This document shows, piece after piece, positions 16,043 through 26,899 of a stretch of 35,651 nt of DNA. This stretch comes from Actinomycetota bacterium. Its GTDB lineage: Bacteria > Actinomycetota > Acidimicrobiia > Acidimicrobiales > Ilumatobacteraceae. The notes below the pieces were generated by a model, which saw only the letters and a list, made by a program, of their open reading frames with translations, was not told where the DNA came from and did no database searches. Numbering within the stretch: the stretch's first letter is position 1; each line of letters starts with the position of its first letter. The stretch covers positions 1-35,651 of the forward strand of contig JAFMJD010000008.1 of assembly GCA_017853685.1 (NCBI GenBank), written 5' to 3'. The position numbers and the translations under genes were made by a program.

Positions 16043-18988
16043 ATGAGCCGTTGGTCCCGTGCGGACGTTCACGCCACATGGTCCAACGGCGAGGTCTGCC
16101 TGTGGGCATGGGCCGATGGTCCGGCACGCACGGCACCGCTCAACGCGCTCTACGCCGATGTCTACGCCGGGCGACCCTCGGGCCGCGTGGGATCCTTGCG
16201 TGTGGCTGTGCCGGGCCGCGGCGAGGTGTCGGTGCCGTGCATGCACTGGCCCGTGCGCGCAGCCATCGAGAGTTTCTCGGGTCGGCCGTGCTCGCCCTCG
16301 TGGAGCGCATCGGTGGCCTGGTTCCACCGCGTGGCCCGCTTCGCCGGAGTGCTGGCGGGCACGCGGCATGTGGTGCCCACCTTGCAGAGCGCCGATGGCA
16401 CACCCCAGCAGGCGTCTGCGCGTTGGCTGCTCGTGCGTACCGATGCAGTGGATCGTGTCATCGAGCGCTTGGCGTTCCACATGCCGCCGGTGGTGGCAGC
16501 AGCGGGTGAGGTCGAAGTCGTAGAACTCGTGGAGCGCTTCGCCGATGCAGCAGCGCGCACGGGCCTGCGTCTGTCGCGTTGGCGCCCACCCGCGAGTGGC
16601 CGACGCGAGTCAGCAGTGCGCAACGTACGCACCGTGTTCCGTCATCTCTCCGACGATGCGCTTGCCCCACGCGGCGGATTCGACGTTCCGGGGGCGCTCG
16701 AGCAGGTGCAGCACGCCTTCGGCCTCGAGCGTGCGCGACTGCTCGGCGAACCACTGTTGCGGGCACGTCTGCGCATGGCCCCACCGGCCGACGCCGAGGG
16801 TTCGTGGAGCTTTGCGCTCGAAGTAGTGGATGCAACAGACCCCACGCGCTGGTGCTCGGCCGCCGATGCGCTCGCATCATCGGGCAGGGCTGGCGAGGTG
16901 AGCACGTCGCGCCACGGTCAGGCCAGCATGCGTGCACTGGTGCTGTCGTCGTCGGCAGCCATCGTCGACCGAGTGCCGGTGCTCGCTCCGCTCGCGCTGT
17001 CGCCCGAGGAACCGGCTGCGCTGGATATCGACGATGCCAGCACGGTGCTGGCACTCGCTTCGCGTCTCGACGGTCTCGGTGTCGAGTTGCTCGGTCCCGA
17101 ACAACTCGTGCGCGCCTCGGTGCGTGTGACGGCGCAGGCCGTGCCCGTCCCCGAGAGTGCTTCATCGGCGGGTCTCAACGCGAAGGCACTCGTGCACTGG
17201 GGCGCACGCATCGACGACACCGCAGTGGACCCCGCAGAACTCGAGCGAGCGGCCGCAGCAGGCAGCGCCCTCATGCGGGTGGGCGAGCGATGGATCCGCC
17301 TCGAGGAGGCCCAGGTACGTCGGGTGCTCGATGCGCTCGATCTGCACCGTGCTCAGCACGCCGAGGTGGATGCCGCCACTCTGCTGCGCCTCACCGCCGA
17401 TGACGATCTCGATGTTGCAGCCGGCAGTACCGGCGAACTCGATGCGCACGATGGTTCCGACGACGGCGTGATCGGAGCAGGCGACGGCGCGCACTCATGG
17501 GTGTCGGAGTTGCTCGCCGGTCTGCCCGATGATCGTCTGGTCGAGACCCGGGAGCCCGTGGGATTCACGGGGGAGTTGCGTCACTACCAACGCCGAGCAC
17601 TCTCGTGGCTCGCATTCCACCGTCGGCTCGGCTTCGGTGCTGTGCTGGCCGACGACATGGGCCTGGGCAAGACGGCCACTGCGCTCGCACATCTGCTGCG
17701 TGAGCCCGGCCCGCACCTGGTGGTGTGTCCGTTGAGTGTGGTGCGCAACTGGGAACGTGAGGCCCAGCGCTTCGCCCCGGAGTTGCGCGTGCACGTGCAC
17801 CACGGCGATTCCCGCGCCGAGGGCGATGCCGCCGTCGAACAACTCGGATCGGTGGACCTCGTGGTGACCACCTACGGACTCGTATCGCGCGAGGTGGACA
17901 CACTGCAACGCGTTCGCTGGGGTGTGGTGGTGCTCGACGAGGCCCAAGCGGTGAAGAATCCGAATACGAAAGCGGCTCGTGCAGTTCGGCGTCTCGGGGC
18001 TGCACAGCGCATCGCGCTCACGGGTACGCCGATCGAGAATCGTCTCAGCGAACTGTGGTCGATCCTCGATGTGGTGAACCCCGGCTTCCTCGGTTCGCTC
18101 GCCCGGTTCCAGGCCCGTTTCGGCGTGCGCATCGAGCGTGATCGAGACGAAACGGCGGCCGAACAACTGCGTCGTCTCACCTCGCCGTTCCTCCTGCGCC
18201 GCACCAAGGCCGACAAGCAATTGCTGCCCGATCTGCCGGACAAGATCGAACAGATCGCGTGGGCGACGCTGACGCGCGAACAGGCGTCGATGTATCAGGG
18301 CGTGGTGGACGAACTGCTGGCGAATGCCGAGCGCGCCGAGGGCATGCGTCGACGGGGTCTGGTGCTCGCATCGCTCACCCGTCTCAAGCAGATCTGCAAT
18401 CACCCGGCCCAGGCGCTCGGCGACGGTTCGCGCCTTGCCGGGCGTTCGGGCAAGTTGGCTCGTTTCGACGAACTGGTGGATGAGTTGATCGATGCAGATC
18501 AGCGCGCCTTGGTGTTCACGCAGTACCGGGAGATGGGTGTGCTCATCCAGCGCCACCTCGTGGAGCGCATCGGACTGAGCGCGCCGTTCCTGCACGGCGG
18601 TGTGGCTCGACGTCAGCGCGACGCCATGGTGGACCGCTTCCAGTCCGGTGATGGCCCCCCATTGCTGCTGGTGTCGCTCAAGGCCGGCGGAACGGGACTC
18701 AACCTCACGGCGGCCACACGCGTCATTCACTATGACCGGTGGTGGAACCCGGCGGTGGAAGACCAAGCAACCGACCGTGCGTGGCGCATCGGCCAGACCC
18801 AGACCGTGTTCGCCCACAAACTGGTGTGCTCCGGCACGCTCGAGGAACGCATCGGACAACTCATCGACGACAAGCGAGCGTTGGCATCTGCGGTGGTGGG
18901 CGCCACGGGTGAGGCGTGGTTGAGCGAATTGAGCACCGACGAACTGCGTGACCTCGTGGTGCTGGACCGATCGGCGGGCGGGCGATGA
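16043..18988 (+). CDS. SNF2-family DEAD/DEAH-like helicase with long N-terminal domain
   Basis: LADDMGLGKTATALAHLL (motif I), VVLDEAQAVKNP (II), LTGTPIENRLSELWSILD (III), KAGGTGLNLTAATRVIHYDRWWNPAVEDQATDRAWRIGQ (V/VI). Confidence 0.95.
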   Translation: MSRWSRADVHATWSNGEVCLWAWADGPARTAPLNALYADVYAGRPSGRVGSLRVAVPGRGEVSVPCMHWPVRAAIESFSGRPCSPSWSASVAWFHRVARFAGVLAGTRHVVPTLQSADGTPQQASARWLLVRTDAVDRVIERLAFHMPPVVAAAGEVEVVELVERFADAAARTGLRLSRWRPPASGRRESAVRNVRTVFRHLSDDALAPRGGFDVPGALEQVQHAFGLERARLLGEPLLRARLRMAPPADAEGSWSFALEVVDATDPTRWCSAADALASSGRAGEVSTSRHGQASMRALVLSSSAAIVDRVPVLAPLALSPEEPAALDIDDASTVLALASRLDGLGVELLGPEQLVRASVRVTAQAVPVPESASSAGLNAKALVHWGARIDDTAVDPAELERAAAAGSALMRVGERWIRLEEAQVRRVLDALDLHRAQHAEVDAATLLRLTADDDLDVAAGSTGELDAHDGSDDGVIGAGDGAHSWVSELLAGLPDDRLVETREPVGFTGELRHYQRRALSWLAFHRRLGFGAVLADDMGLGKTATALAHLLREPGPHLVVCPLSVVRNWEREAQRFAPELRVHVHHGDSRAEGDAAVEQLGSVDLVVTTYGLVSREVDTLQRVRWGVVVLDEAQAVKNPNTKAARAVRRLGAAQRIALTGTPIENRLSELWSILDVVNPGFLGSLARFQARFGVRIERDRDETAAEQLRRLTSPFLLRRTKADKQLLPDLPDKIEQIAWATLTREQASMYQGVVDELLANAERAEGMRRRGLVLASLTRLKQICNHPAQALGDGSRLAGRSGKLARFDELVDELIDADQRALVFTQYREMGVLIQRHLVERIGLSAPFLHGGVARRQRDAMVDRFQSGDGPPLLLVSLKAGGTGLNLTAATRVIHYDRWWNPAVEDQATDRAWRIGQTQTVFAHKLVCSGTLEERIGQLIDDKRALASAVVGATGEAWLSELSTDELRDLVVLDRSAGGR

Positions 18989-19653
18989 ACGAGGGTCGTC
19001 CCGGGGCACTGCTCGGAACCCGACTGTCCGTGCTCGCCGCCGAGTGCGCCGACCCCGATCGCTTCGGGCGTGGCCGCGCGTACTTCCGCGAGGGCTGCGT
19101 GCTCGACGTGGAGATCGCCCCCGGTGTGGTGAGCGCTCAGGTGCAGGGTGCGGCAGCGGTTCCCTACGAGGTCGCGCTCTTGTGGCGCGTCGGCGGTGTG
19201 CGCCCGGGCACCGTGCCCACCCGCAATGAACTGGTGTGCACCTGTTCGTGTGCCGATCTGCAGTCCGTGTGCAAACACGTGGTGGCCGTGCTGCTCGCCG
19301 CGGCCGATCGTGTGGCGATCGACCCGGGCCTGCTGGATCACTGGCGTGGCGACCCGTCCACGTGGGAGCACCTCCCGGTGGGTGATGACCCGCACGGGCT
19401 CGCCGGGCCGGCCGGGGCTGCCCGGGGCGGGCCAACCTCGGTTGGGTCTGGCGTCACTTCGGGCCCGGAAGCGGGTGCGCTCGCCGAGTTCTTCGGTGAG
19501 CGGGGCGACGAGCCCGAGTTCGAGGTGGCAGACCCGTTTCCCGAGATCGCGCCCCTCGGGGTGCCCGCCCGGCCCACGCCGGGTGTGGTGGATGCTGCGG
19601 TGGCGGAGTGCCTCGATGCGGCCATGGACGTACTCCGGGCCGTCTACGGCTGA
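18985..19653 (+). CDS. SWIM zinc-finger protein
   Basis: CTCSCADLQSVCKHVVAVLL (CxCx(n)CxH SWIM motif); ATGA overlap with the upstream SNF2 stop. Confidence 0.88.
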   Translation: MNEGRPGALLGTRLSVLAAECADPDRFGRGRAYFREGCVLDVEIAPGVVSAQVQGAAAVPYEVALLWRVGGVRPGTVPTRNELVCTCSCADLQSVCKHVVAVLLAAADRVAIDPGLLDHWRGDPSTWEHLPVGDDPHGLAGPAGAARGGPTSVGSGVTSGPEAGALAEFFGERGDEPEFEVADPFPEIAPLGVPARPTPGVVDAAVAECLDAAMDVLRAVYG

Positions 19654-19684
19654 CGCTGGCCCACCGGATAGCCCCGTCCGCCGC

Positions 19685-19690
19685 TAGCAT
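19685..19690 (+). promoter_or_regulatory. Candidate -10 element upstream of rpmE
   Basis: TAGCAT 36 nt upstream of the rpmE ATG, implying a leadered transcript; CTGGAGA SD-like sequence between. Confidence 0.35.
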
Positions 19691-19726
19691 CTCGTACCTG
19701 CCTGTATCCGCCCGCGCTGGAGATCG

Positions 19727-19951
19727 ATGGACATGAAGACCGAGGGCCACCCGAAGTACACCGAACTGGTCGCCCGTTGCTCGTGCGGCAACGTGATCAA
19801 CACCAAGTCCACCCGCGGCGGGGAACTCGTCATCGACCTCTGCAACGAGTGCCACCCGTACTTCACGGGCAAGCAGAAGCTCGTGGACACCGGTGGTCGT
19901 GTCGATCGCTTCAACAAGCGTTACGGCAGCCGCACCAAGAAGCAGGGCTGA
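19727..19951 (+). CDS. rpmE: 50S ribosomal protein L31 (zinc-binding form)
   Basis: [65 protein letters not shown]; CxC...CxxC. Start at 19727 or 19733. Confidence 0.96.
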   Translation: MDMKTEGHPKYTELVARCSCGNVINTKSTRGGELVIDLCNECHPYFTGKQKLVDTGGRVDRFNKRYGSRTKKQG

Positions 19952-20944
19952 GTGCCGGGCGCCGATCCGGCGCGTCGCAGCCAACTGCTCGGGCTGAAAC
20001 TGGCTGCGCTCGTGCGCGACCACGCAGGTGCCGACGCAGCGATCGTTCCGGGCGTATGGCCCGGCGGTGCCGCACTGATGCGCAACGGCGAGGCCTGGGT
20101 CCTCGCCGAGGACGATGCCGACCGATCCCTCGGCCGCGCGCTCGCTTGGGCCCGGCAACAGGGTGCCGTGGCGCTGCATCTGCTGGCCGAGCGCAGCACC
20201 GGACTGTTGGCGCGTCGCGCCGCATTGTTCGCCGTACCGCCGACGGTCTGGGAGGTCCGTGATCGGACTCTCGTGCGCGCCGAAGCCCAGCCGCATGTGG
20301 TGCCGCCAGCACTGGACCCCGAGTTGGCGGAATTCGCCGGGCTCATCGAGTCGGCGGGAGCGGTGCCGGTGGTGGAGCGCGGAGTGCTCATCGGTGAGGT
20401 GGATGGTCTCGAGGTGTGCCGCGCCGTGCGGGATTCCGAGACCGGCGCCTGTCGGCTCGATGTGGGGGTGGGGGCGCACGACCGCGAGGCGTTCCAACTC
20501 GTACATGGCGATGTGCCCACTGCCGCGGCGTTGAAGATGGTGGTGGATGCAGTGGTTCCGCACCGTCGCCCTGGCGCCGAACCGCATCCGCTCAACCGGC
20601 TCGGCGCCGAACGCGCGGTGCGGGCCCGTCTGGTGCGTGAGCCGTCGCTCGTGGGGGCCTCGTCATTGGCCGCCGCCGATCCCCCGGTGGAACGACTCAA
20701 CGTGAAAGACGCCGTGCCGTGTGCGGCAGTTGGCGTGCAGTCATCGGGTGAGCCTGTGGTGGTGGTGTGCTCGGCGGGAATCGATCTCGATGTGATTCCG
20801 TGGGCTGCGGACGCGCGGGCATGCCTCGGGTTGGCTGATGCACGGCTCGTGGTGGTGCTTCCCGAGCGCGATAGGGCCGATGTCACCGTTGCGCTCGCCG
20901 GTGCACTCGCCCGGCCGGCCGAGGTGCTGTCGCTTCAGGCCTGA
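19952..20944 (+). CDS. Uncharacterised 330-aa protein
   Basis: GTG start immediately follows the rpmE TGA (19949-19951), so likely co-transcribed; no family recognised. Confidence 0.7.
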   Translation: MPGADPARRSQLLGLKLAALVRDHAGADAAIVPGVWPGGAALMRNGEAWVLAEDDADRSLGRALAWARQQGAVALHLLAERSTGLLARRAALFAVPPTVWEVRDRTLVRAEAQPHVVPPALDPELAEFAGLIESAGAVPVVERGVLIGEVDGLEVCRAVRDSETGACRLDVGVGAHDREAFQLVHGDVPTAAALKMVVDAVVPHRRPGAEPHPLNRLGAERAVRARLVREPSLVGASSLAAADPPVERLNVKDAVPCAAVGVQSSGEPVVVVCSAGIDLDVIPWAADARACLGLADARLVVVLPERDRADVTVALAGALARPAEVLSLQA

Positions 20945-20948
20945 CCGC

Positions 20949-21134
20949 TCAGCGCAACCCGTTGCGGCCGTGGCCCCGGTGGCGCAGTGCGTCGTCGATG
21001 AGGCTGAGTACTCCGAGGGCCGCCAAGGCACCGGTCACCCACCAGCCGACGAACCGGAGTTCATTCGGCGTGGGCCAGACGAGCAGGGCACAGAGCGTCG
21101 CCATTACAAGGAAGAAAAGTCCGCGTCGGTCCAT
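20949..21134 (-). CDS. Small membrane protein (61 aa)
   Basis: MDRRGLFFLVMATLCALLVWPTPNELRFVGWWVTGALAALGVLSLIDDALRHRGHGRNGLR, two predicted TM segments; downstream of pit on the same strand. Confidence 0.6.
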   Translation of the reverse strand: MDRRGLFFLVMATLCALLVWPTPNELRFVGWWVTGALAALGVLSLIDDALRHRGHGRNGLR

Positions 21135-21142
21135 GGTGACTC

Positions 21143-22150
<1,008 letters not shown>

Positions 22151-22162
22151 CGAGCAACGACC

Positions 22163-22780
22163 TCAGGCGTGCTTCACGCTGATGGACTGCATGATGTCGC
22201 TCGAACGCTCGACGGCATTGAGCGCCCGCTCCACGGCCTCGACGACGTCTTTCCAGCGCAAGATCTCGAGCGCGTCGTGCTGTCCGTTGAAGAGTTCGGC
22301 CATGACGATGCGGAACTGGCGGTCGCCCTCGCTCTCGAGGCGATCAATGATGTCAATATCGTCGTTCAGCCCCTTCAGGGACTGCAGTTTCCGGACGAGA
22401 CCGACGTTTGTGTCGGTCGCCTGCTTCAGGAGGTCGACGAGTACATCGAAGCCGGCGAGCGGGGTATCGATGTTGTGGAGGAAAGCGGTTTCGGCGGCAG
22501 CCCGGATGTCGTCCATCACATCGTCGAGCGCGCCGGCGAGCGCTTGGATGTCCTCGCGGTCGAAGGGTGTCACCAGCGCGGTCTCGAGTCGTTGGCGAAC
22601 CGAACGGTTGATCTCGTCGCCGGTGTGTTCGGCCGCTGCGAGCGCCTTCATCACATCTTCGGTGAGCGGGAGCATGCGGATGGAGGAGGCCAGCAGATGG
22701 GCGGCGCTGTTTGCGTTGGTCGCTGCGGCGTCGAACATCGGGTAGAAGCCCTCATCGCGGGGGATCAGGCGGAAGCGCAT
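22163..22780 (-). CDS. DUF47 family (PhoU-like) Pit-accessory protein
   Basis: MRFRLIPRDEGFYPMFDAAATNANSAAHLLASSIRM...EHTGDEINRSVRQRLETALVTPFDREDIQALAGALDDVMD; directly upstream of pit. Confidence 0.92.
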   Translation of the reverse strand: MRFRLIPRDEGFYPMFDAAATNANSAAHLLASSIRMLPLTEDVMKALAAAEHTGDEINRSVRQRLETALVTPFDREDIQALAGALDDVMDDIRAAAETAFLHNIDTPLAGFDVLVDLLKQATDTNVGLVRKLQSLKGLNDDIDIIDRLESEGDRQFRIVMAELFNGQHDALEILRWKDVVEAVERALNAVERSSDIMQSISVKHA

Positions 22781-22890
22781 CGATCGGCGAGTTTGTCACA
22801 CACTGCGTCGGACACTTTCATCCGCCTCTCCAGGCTCACGGCGTCGAGTGCGTGCGTCGATTCCGGTCCGTGCACGTAACCTCACGGACT

Positions 22891-23958
22891 GTGATCGACC
22901 GTCTGGCTGGCCTGGAAGTGGAGTTCGCCGGGCTCGAGGGTCAATTGTCGGACCCTGCCGTGCTCGGCGATCAGACGCGCCTGCGCACCGTCTCCCGTCG
23001 GTACAAAGAACTCACGCCCGTGGTGGCCTGTTATCGGCAGTACCGATCCCGGTCTGCCGACGCTGCAGCAGCGCGGGAGCTCATGGCGGATGCAGCGGCA
23101 GATGAGCGCGAGTCCCTGCGCGAGGAGTTGCAGTCGGCCGAACGTGACCTCGAGACACTCGAGGCCGAACTGAAGGTGCTGTTGCTTCCCAAGGATCCCG
23201 ACGACGGCAAGGACGTGATCGTCGAGATACGCGGCGCCGAGGGTGGCGAGGAGGCGAATCTTTTCGCGCGTGATCTGTTCGACATGTATCAGGCGTTCGG
23301 CGTGCGCAAGGGTTGGTCCATCGAGGTGCTTTCTGCCGATGCGTCGGATCTCGGTGGGCTCAATCAGGTCACCTTCGTGGTGCGCGGCGACGACGCGTGG
23401 GCGTGTCTGAAGTTCGAGGGCGGGCCGCACCGGGTGCAACGCGTGCCGGTCACCGAGAGTCAGGGGCGCGTGCACACCTCTGCCGCAACGGTCAGCGTGC
23501 TGCCGGAGGCAGAAGAAGTCGATGTCGAGATCGATCCCAACGATCTGCAGATCGACGTGTACCGGGCGTCGGGCCCGGGTGGCCAGGGTGTGAACACCAC
23601 CGACTCGGCGGTGCGCATCACGCACCGTCCTTCGGGGATCGTCGTGGCGATGCAGGACGAACGGAGCCAGTTGCAGAACCGTGCACGCGCCATGCAGGTG
23701 CTACGCGCCCGGTTGCTCAAGGCCCGTCAGGACGAACAGGCTGCGCTCCTCGGCGATGCACGCCGGGCCCAGGTGCAGGGCGGCAATCGCAGCGAGAAGA
23801 TCCGCACCTACAACTTCAAGGAGAACCGGCTGACCGATCACCGCATCGGGTACACGGTGTACCGACTGCAGGACGTGTTGGCCGGTGATCTCGACGAACT
23901 CGTGGATGCGCTCCAGACCGATGAGCGCACGCGCCTGCTCGCGGGAAGCGATGACTGA
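22891..23958 (+). CDS. prfA: Peptide chain release factor 1
   Basis: GGQ motif SGPGGQGVNTTDSAVRITHRPSGIVV; RNQKEN-like C-terminus with KIRTYNFKENRLTDHRIG; GTG start at 22891. Confidence 0.96.
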   Translation: MIDRLAGLEVEFAGLEGQLSDPAVLGDQTRLRTVSRRYKELTPVVACYRQYRSRSADAAAARELMADAAADERESLREELQSAERDLETLEAELKVLLLPKDPDDGKDVIVEIRGAEGGEEANLFARDLFDMYQAFGVRKGWSIEVLSADASDLGGLNQVTFVVRGDDAWACLKFEGGPHRVQRVPVTESQGRVHTSAATVSVLPEAEEVDVEIDPNDLQIDVYRASGPGGQGVNTTDSAVRITHRPSGIVVAMQDERSQLQNRARAMQVLRARLLKARQDEQAALLGDARRAQVQGGNRSEKIRTYNFKENRLTDHRIGYTVYRLQDVLAGDLDELVDALQTDERTRLLAGSDD

Positions 23959-24820
23959 AGCGTCACACGCCGACACCTTGACCTGGCGCGAACTGTGGGT
24001 GCAGGTCTCCGATGCAATCGGTGATCCGAACGGTGCGCGATGGATCTGTCGTGAGGCGGGCGGGTTGGACGCGCTCGAGTGGACCCAAGTGCTCGACGAT
24101 GCTGTGGGCGAGCGTGCCGTTGCACGGGTGGATGCGATGACTGCGCGTCGCCGGGCCGGAGAACCGCTGCAGTACGTGTTGGGTTCGTGGGCGTTCCGGA
24201 CGGTGGAACTCATGCTGGATCGGCGTGTGCTCATCCCGCGTCCCGAGACCGAGCTGCTCGCTGAGCGGGCCATCGCGGTCGCCGCAGCGGTGGGGCCATC
24301 GAGAGTCGTGGTGGATCTCGGAACCGGATCAGGGGCGGTGGCGCTCTCGTGCGCCGCAGAACTGCCGATCGAGGGAACAACGGTGTGGGGCGTCGACATC
24401 TCGCCCGACGCGCTCGACGTGGCACGCGCGAACGCCGCAGGTATCGGACGCAGGGCAGCAAATCTCCGGTTTGCGCACGGGTCGTGGTTCGACGCGCTCC
24501 CGGACGAGCTGCGCGGCTCGGTCGACGTGGTGGTGACCAACCCTCCCTACATTGCGATCGATGACCCCGAGGTCTCGGTCGACGTGACCGAGTGGGAGCC
24601 ATCGCTCGCACTGTTCTCCGGCGAGGACGGACTCGATGCGATACGTCACATCGTGAGCAACGCCCACGCATGGTTGAGCGAACGTGGAGTGCTGTTGATC
24701 GAGATCGGGCACCAGCAGGCGGCGAGCGTGAAAGCGTTGCTCGCTGCAGCCGGGTTCGCAGACTTCGGGGTGGAGCCGGATCTTGCGGGCCGGGATCGGA
24801 TCGCCTACGCGCGTAGGTGA
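23951..24820 (+). CDS. prmC: Release factor glutamine N5-methyltransferase
   Basis: VVDLGTGSGAVALS, VVVTNPPYI motif; overlaps the prfA 3' end by 8 nt. Confidence 0.95.
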   Translation: MTEASHADTLTWRELWVQVSDAIGDPNGARWICREAGGLDALEWTQVLDDAVGERAVARVDAMTARRRAGEPLQYVLGSWAFRTVELMLDRRVLIPRPETELLAERAIAVAAAVGPSRVVVDLGTGSGAVALSCAAELPIEGTTVWGVDISPDALDVARANAAGIGRRAANLRFAHGSWFDALPDELRGSVDVVVTNPPYIAIDDPEVSVDVTEWEPSLALFSGEDGLDAIRHIVSNAHAWLSERGVLLIEIGHQQAASVKALLAAAGFADFGVEPDLAGRDRIAYARR

Positions 24821-26889
24821 CGCCGCAGGAAGTCGAGTTGGAGCAGCAAGAGGTTCTCGGCAACGACCTCTTGGGGTGTCATGTGGCTCACGCCCGACAG
24901 TGGGAGCACCTCGTGGGGGCGACCGGCGGCGAGCAGCGCCGATGACAGTTGCAGCGTGTGCGCGGCCACCACGTTGTCGTCGGCCAGACCGTGCACGAGG
25001 AGCAGTGGACGTGTGAGTGCGGCGGCCTCGGCGACGAGGCTCGTTCGGTCGTAAGGCGTGGCGTCCGCCGTCGGGTCACCGAGGTACCGCTCGGTGTAAT
25101 GCGTGTCGTAGAGGCGCCAATCGGTGACGGGTGCGCCGGCCACTGCGGCATGAAAGACATCGGGGCGTCGAATCACGGCAAGTGCAGCGAGATAGCCGCC
25201 GAAACTCCACCCGCGGATTCCCACACAGTCGCGGTCGAGAATCGCCGTGTGCGCAACGGCGTGCTCGAGTGCCTGCACCTGGTCGGTGAGCACGGGTCCG
25301 GCGAGATCGCCGTAGACCTCGCGCTCCCATGCCGAGCCCCGTCCCGGTGTGCCTGCGCCGTCTGCCACGAGTACCGCGAAGCCTTGATCGGCGAACCATT
25401 GCGACGTGCACATCGCAGTGTGCGACTGCAGCACACGTTGGGCGTGCGGCCCACCGTATGGATCGAGCAGCACCGGAAGCAGGGGTCCGCCATCATTCGG
25501 TGTACGACCGGCCGGGAGGATGAGTGCAGCGGCGATGGCGCGCTCGCCGAGCCGCAGCAGGTGCACATTCGGCGACACCAGCGGCTCCTCGGCGTGGCTC
25601 TCGATCGTGGGGCCGCCGAGCACCGCGGTCCGGGCTCGACGACCCGTGAGCGTGGCGCTCCGGATCACCACGGTGCTACCGGCGGCTGCTGCCGTGTGCA
25701 CACCCGGCTCGTCGGTCAAACGGTCCACGCCGCTCACGGTGGACCAGCGATAGACGTGCTGCACCGTGGGGTCGTCCAGTGGGTTCGCGCAGAAATAGAC
25801 GTTGGTGATACCCACCGACACGATGGATCGGACCTGCAGGTCCGGCGCGGTGACCGGCCGTTGGTCCACCACCAGACGGCGTGCACCGTCGCGGTCTGCG
25901 CACGTCACGATGCGTCCGTCGCTCAGGGCGGCCGGAACCCCGCGCACGATCTCGACCCAGCAGTCGTCGTGATCGCTGCCGGCTTCGTGGAGCTGTCCGG
26001 TAGTGGTGTCGCCGATGAGGATCCGGACGTCGCGTTGATCCCGTGACTGCACGGTGATGAGCACCGAGGTTCGGTCGAACCACGAAACGTCGACCAGATA
26101 CGGGAATGCTGCGCGGTCCCATTTCATCTCGACACCGTTGCCGTCGAGGGCGATCACGTGGAGACTCACATCGGCATTCGCCGTACCGGCTGCGGGGTAC
26201 GCGATCTCGGTGGGGGTCTGCGACGGCTCCGCAGGATTCGAGATGTGCCACCGTTGCACCGGCGCGTTGTCGGCACGGGCGACGGCGATCATCTCGCCGT
26301 CGGGCGACCACCAGTACCCGCGGCTGCGGCCCATCTCCTCGGCAGCGATGAACTCGGCAAGTCCCCACGTGACGTGTGGCGACGTCTCACCGGCGAGCTC
26401 CCACGAGGATCCGTCGAGCTCGGCGATGCGCAGCGAGCCGTTGCACGCATAGGCAATCCGGCGTGCGGTGGGATCGGGTCGGGGGTCGAACACCGGTCCG
26501 GGCACGCTGAGTTCGCGCGCGCGTGCCGACACGAGGCCGGCGGTGAACAGTCGTCCCGAGAGCGTGAATGCAGCGACGGTCACGTCGGTGTTCGTTGCAT
26601 ACGACACCACGCCACTGGCGCCTTCGCGGGCGCGCTCGCGCCGCGCTCGTTCCTCGGGGGGCAACTCTGCCTCGTCTGCTCCGCGCAGCAACTCCAACGG
26701 ATCGGCAACCAAACGTTCCTCGCCCGTTGCGGTATCGAGCACCCAGAGGCAGTTCACGGGGTCGCTCCCGCTCCGGCTCCGGCAGAACACCACGCGGGTT
26801 CCGTCGGGCGAGACGGTGACGTTCCTCGGCTCACCCAGCGTGAGCCGCTGGGTGCGCGCGTACTGTCGCGGGAACGAGTCGGTCACCAC
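24805..26889 (-). CDS. S9 family peptidase (DPP IV / prolyl oligopeptidase-like)
   Basis: GIRGWSFGGYLAALAVIRRP nucleophile elbow, LLVHGLADDNV (Asp), GVSHMTP (His); N-terminal beta-propeller-like region; AGGAG upstream of GTG start. Confidence 0.92.
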   Translation of the reverse strand: MVTDSFPRQYARTQRLTLGEPRNVTVSPDGTRVVFCRSRSGSDPVNCLWVLDTATGEERLVADPLELLRGADEAELPPEERARRERAREGASGVVSYATNTDVTVAAFTLSGRLFTAGLVSARARELSVPGPVFDPRPDPTARRIAYACNGSLRIAELDGSSWELAGETSPHVTWGLAEFIAAEEMGRSRGYWWSPDGEMIAVARADNAPVQRWHISNPAEPSQTPTEIAYPAAGTANADVSLHVIALDGNGVEMKWDRAAFPYLVDVSWFDRTSVLITVQSRDQRDVRILIGDTTTGQLHEAGSDHDDCWVEIVRGVPAALSDGRIVTCADRDGARRLVVDQRPVTAPDLQVRSIVSVGITNVYFCANPLDDPTVQHVYRWSTVSGVDRLTDEPGVHTAAAAGSTVVIRSATLTGRRARTAVLGGPTIESHAEEPLVSPNVHLLRLGERAIAAALILPAGRTPNDGGPLLPVLLDPYGGPHAQRVLQSHTAMCTSQWFADQGFAVLVADGAGTPGRGSAWEREVYGDLAGPVLTDQVQALEHAVAHTAILDRDCVGIRGWSFGGYLAALAVIRRPDVFHAAVAGAPVTDWRLYDTHYTERYLGDPTADATPYDRTSLVAEAAALTRPLLLVHGLADDNVVAAHTLQLSSALLAAGRPHEVLPLSGVSHMTPQEVVAENLLLLQLDFLRRHLRA

Positions 26890-26899
26890 TGACTCCTGC

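Noticed and set aside
17495-19435. 646-aa minus-strand ORF
   Set aside because: Antisense to SNF2 helicase and SWIM gene; composition artefact.
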